Assembly: GCF_037992945.1 (NCBI RefSeq)
Contig: NZ_CP150304.1
Coordinates: 3,847,501 to 3,911,500 of the forward strand
Source: Peribacillus sp. FSL E2-0218
GTDB taxonomy: Bacteria > Bacillota > Bacilli > Bacillales > DSM-1321
Reading direction: 5' to 3'
DNA length: 64,000 nucleotides
Position 1 is the first letter of the stretch, and each line of letters begins with the position of its first letter. Made by a program: the position numbers and the translations under genes. This document shows, one piece after another, positions 61,932 through 64,000 of the stretch. The notes beneath the pieces are model-generated. The model did not search any database. It saw only the letters and a list, made by a program, of their open reading frames with translations, and had not been told where the DNA came from.

Positions 61932-63281
61932 CTAGATTTTGTGATGACGTTTTTTCGATACATACGTCAAGGTAATAAAGATGTAAATGCAAAGGGTAAT
62001 CATCGTGACGATCATCGACGTCGTGAAAATGATGCCGATCAAAATCATCAGTAATGCGATAATTGCAGCCCAGGTCGTATAGGGGAACCATTTGACCGCA
62101 TAGGCACTTGGTTTTCCTTGTTGCTGCTTACGTGACTTCAAATGGGCGAAGGCGATGATCAACCAAATGAACAAGACCGTGTATCCTAGCGATCCCATCA
62201 AGAAATCGAAGGTCTTGCTGCCGGCAAATAAGGAAATCAATACACCGATATATAAAGCGGACGTACACATTAGAATTGCGTATACCGGGACCTTCTTCTT
62301 GGATAAGCGGGAGAAGATTTTCGGGATGCGACCGTCCACGGCTTGTGTATACAGGACTCGGGATGAACCATATAACCCTGAGTTCATCGATGAGATGATC
62401 GCCAGTAAAACAACGGCGTTCATAATGTGATCGGCGCCTGGAATCCCTATCATTTGAAAGACCATCACGAACGGACTTTCCGGTACACCGTTCACCTCGT
62501 TCCAAGGAATCAAGCTGACGATGATGAAAAATGGGATGATATAGAAGGAAATGATCCGTATCAATGTACTGCGAACCGCTTTTGGAACCACTTTTTCAGG
62601 ATTTTTCGTTTCCGCCAATGTGACCCCGATAATTTCCGTGCCACCATATGAATAGATGACCACCAACATCGCCGTGATCAATCCCTTCGATCCATTCGGG
62701 AAGAAACCGCCGTTGTCAGTCAAGTTGGAAAAACCGACTGCAGCATGGTCGCCAAACGTTACAAGCAATAACAATAAACCAGCCAGGATGAAGACAATGA
62801 TGACGGTGATTTTAATTAAGGCAAGCCAATACTCCGTTTCCGCAAAAACCTTTACCGACAGCAAGTTAACCGCCGTGACTAACACGGAAACAGCTAACGC
62901 CAACATCCAGATCGGATATCCAGGCAGCCAATATTGTATGAAGATTGCCGCAACGATTGATTCCGCCGTGATGTTCAATACCCACATTTTCCAGTAAATC
63001 CAATCCAGGAAGTACGCTGGATACTTTCCTAAAATCGACTGAACCAAATCCCGGAATGTTCTTGCACCGCTATTAGCGACTGCCATTTCAGCTAAACCCT
63101 GCATGATGAATAAAAGGATGATCCCTCCTATCAAGTATGCAAGGATGACGGCCGGTCCTGCCATATCAATCGCTGAACTGCTCCCTTTAAATAAACCGGC
63201 ACCGATTGCCCCGCCTAATGCCATCATCGTAATATGCCGTGAAGTCATGGTCCTCTGTAAATTCCTTTTGTCCGTTTCCAT
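61932..63281 (-). CDS. Amino acid permease, APC family (YvbW-like)
   Basis: A 449-residue APC-superfamily permease with 12 hydrophobic segments; the first membrane helix has the family motif MMALGGAIGAGLFKGSS (about 15-31) and GTEIIGVTLAET. ATG 63281 follows GGGAGGT at 7 bases. It is preceded by a T-box leader whose specifier reads as leucine, so it is likely a leucine or branched-chain permease as in B. subtilis YvbW, which has a Leu T-box. Confidence 0.87.
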   Translation of the reverse strand: METDKRNLQRTMTSRHITMMALGGAIGAGLFKGSSSAIDMAGPAVILAYLIGGIILLFIMQGLAEMAVANSGARTFRDLVQSILGKYPAYFLDWIYWKMWVLNITAESIVAAIFIQYWLPGYPIWMLALAVSVLVTAVNLLSVKVFAETEYWLALIKITVIIVFILAGLLLLLVTFGDHAAVGFSNLTDNGGFFPNGSKGLITAMLVVIYSYGGTEIIGVTLAETKNPEKVVPKAVRSTLIRIISFYIIPFFIIVSLIPWNEVNGVPESPFVMVFQMIGIPGADHIMNAVVLLAIISSMNSGLYGSSRVLYTQAVDGRIPKIFSRLSKKKVPVYAILMCTSALYIGVLISLFAGSKTFDFLMGSLGYTVLFIWLIIAFAHLKSRKQQQGKPSAYAVKWFPYTTWAAIIALLMILIGIIFTTSMIVTMITLCIYIFITLTYVSKKRHHKI

Positions 63282-63302
63282 ATCCTTACCTCCCAAAATA
63301 TC

Positions 63303-63610
63303 AAAAAAAGCATATCGTCTCTTCCTTCATAATCAAATGAAGAAAGAGACGATATGCCTTATGCTTACCGCGGTACCACTCTTTTTGGCTCTTTTAGAAC
63401 CCTGCTCTAAAAACCCTGTAACGAAGGTTACCCGTCAAAACAAAGAGAAAAAAATAATCTTTACCCCCTTGCTTTACCACTCCCAGGCAAGTTCAAAGTC
63501 TCATTGGACTGCGTTGCACCACCCCGCAGCTCTCTTTACCGAATGATGAGCTTTTACTACTCCTGATCATTGCGTTTCATAAAAAATTATATCTGAATAT
63601 TTTTATAATA
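63303..63610 (-). promoter_or_regulatory. T-box leader, specifier CUU (Leu)
   Basis: Minus-strand RNA with the core AGAGTGGTACCGCGG (63368-63382) ahead of a terminator hairpin (63305-63358, arms GCATATCGTCTCTT / AAGAGACGATATGC, then a seven-T run). Stem I specifier region reads GAA-CUU-GCC with CUU at 63489-63491, so uncharged tRNA-Leu should turn on the permease. The T-box core is exact; the specifier is read by pattern and needs folding. Confidence 0.88.
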
Positions 63611-63616
63611 TTCAAT

Positions 63617-63645
63617 ACTATACGGACTCCGAGTAGCTTTGTCAA
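63617..63645 (-). promoter_or_regulatory. Promoter of the T-box leader
   Basis: Minus-strand TTGACA (63640-63645), 17-base spacer, TATAGT (63617-63622), just upstream of the T-box leader. Confidence 0.75.
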
Positions 63646-63796
63646 TAACTTTTTTAGGATAGTATTTTAAGAGGCGAAAATATTAGCAAATTGTGTTGCC
63701 CACTGTATGGAACCAGTCAAATACTATTCGAAATAAAGCTTGTTGTTATATCCGAGAAAATCACTTTACTTTCCATGCAAAGGACAGCAGAACGAG

Positions 63797-63872
63797 AGGC
63801 ATGAGACTCTTGCGGGAAGCACCGAGGTGGCTCCCCGACCGCCCCCGGAAAGCGAGTGCCTGAAGTGGAAAG
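63797..63872 (-). repeat. GC-rich dispersed repeat, shortened copy
   Basis: Reverse-strand match to 34043-34156: GGCACTCGCTTTCCG, GGTCGGGGAGCC and TCCCGCAAGAGTCTC. It lacks about 30 bases in the middle. Confidence 0.75.
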
Positions 63873-63937
63873 GAACCGCCTAAGGTACAAATCCATTGAA
63901 TTTGTGAACAATCAAAATCTATCTACGTTTTCACGCA

Positions 63938-64000
63938 AAGTGGATTGGAACGGAAGGGGCGAGACTCCTGCGGGAAATGCGGTCTAGGGGAGACAACCGC
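63938..64000 (-). repeat. GC-rich dispersed repeat, partial copy at window edge
   Basis: Reverse-strand copy with TCTCCCCTAGACCGC, TCCCGCAGGAGTCTCG and CCTTCCGTTCCAATCC; cut by the window end. Confidence 0.75.

Larger units (their letters stand above)
63646..64000. other. Intergenic end region with dispersed repeats
   Basis: No convincing gene. A 64-codon open frame here lies wholly in repeat sequence. It holds the two reverse copies of the dispersed repeat described below; the second runs to the window edge. Confidence 0.6.

Noticed and set aside
63717..63911. 64-codon minus-strand open frame
   Set aside because: Lies in the dispersed repeat and has no ribosome site.

Overview
The window looks like a chromosomal segment of a Gram-positive, spore-forming Bacillaceae (low to mid GC; strong GGAGG ribosome sites; sigma-A, sigma-54, Zur, CcpA and T-box signals; many genes of B. 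subtilis type). Gene content and repeat style suggest Peribacillus (the former Bacillus simplex group), but that is inference from memory and not a database match.

Layout. 1-6.2 kb: an arginine/ornithine/proline degradation operon rocA-rocD-rocG plus a small biotinyl-like protein. It diverges from its sigma-54 activator gene rocR, and the shared region holds RocR sites and two -24/-12 promoters. 6.4-8.5 kb: catD-catE-azoR, quinone/catechol detoxification. 8.5-16 kb: the most notable locus, an importer cntABCDF-like, a MATE exporter and a nicotianamine-synthase-family enzyme, with four Zur-box-like operators. It reads as a zinc metallophore system that lacks the racemase and opine dehydrogenase of the staphylopine pathway. 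16-19.4 kb: a TetR regulator, a polar amino acid ABC importer and an OsmC protein in one run. 19.5-24.8 kb: mannitol genes mtlA-mtlR-mtlD. 25-28.8 kb: a CitMHS-family transporter with its two-component system, duplicated at 51-54.8 kb.

29.2-30.8 kb: an A+T-rich island with a secreted protein, a membrane-anchored protein and a 32-residue membrane peptide, all unrecognised. 31-34 kb: a proline-rich small protein and the adaptive alkylation response (alkA divergent from adaA-adaB). 34-35.7 kb: a complete IS1182-type element that duplicated the hairpin terminator lying between adaB and two tandem YjfA-like secreted proteins. 36.7-37.9 kb: a decayed stretch. 37.9-45.8 kb: an MFS transporter with a glycoside hydrolase family 2 enzyme, divergent from three SnoaL/NTF2-fold proteins and a second MFS transporter, with closely related palindromes in the shared region.

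46-50.9 kb: cutC, an Rrf2 regulator sharing an operator-like palindrome with a type II NADH dehydrogenase gene, a Mta-like MerR regulator, a broken yyaC and a 48-residue gene. 54.8-64 kb: VOC and AAC(3)-like proteins, GNAT, the cystine carrier TcyP, a PadR/HAAS pair, an ArsR-type regulator divergent from a flavin-reductase-like protein, a PAP2 phosphatase, and an amino acid permease behind a T-box whose specifier reads CUU (Leu). The window ends in copies of a GC-rich dispersed repeat that also occurs inside the IS element. No rRNA, tRNA, CRISPR array or prophage was seen.
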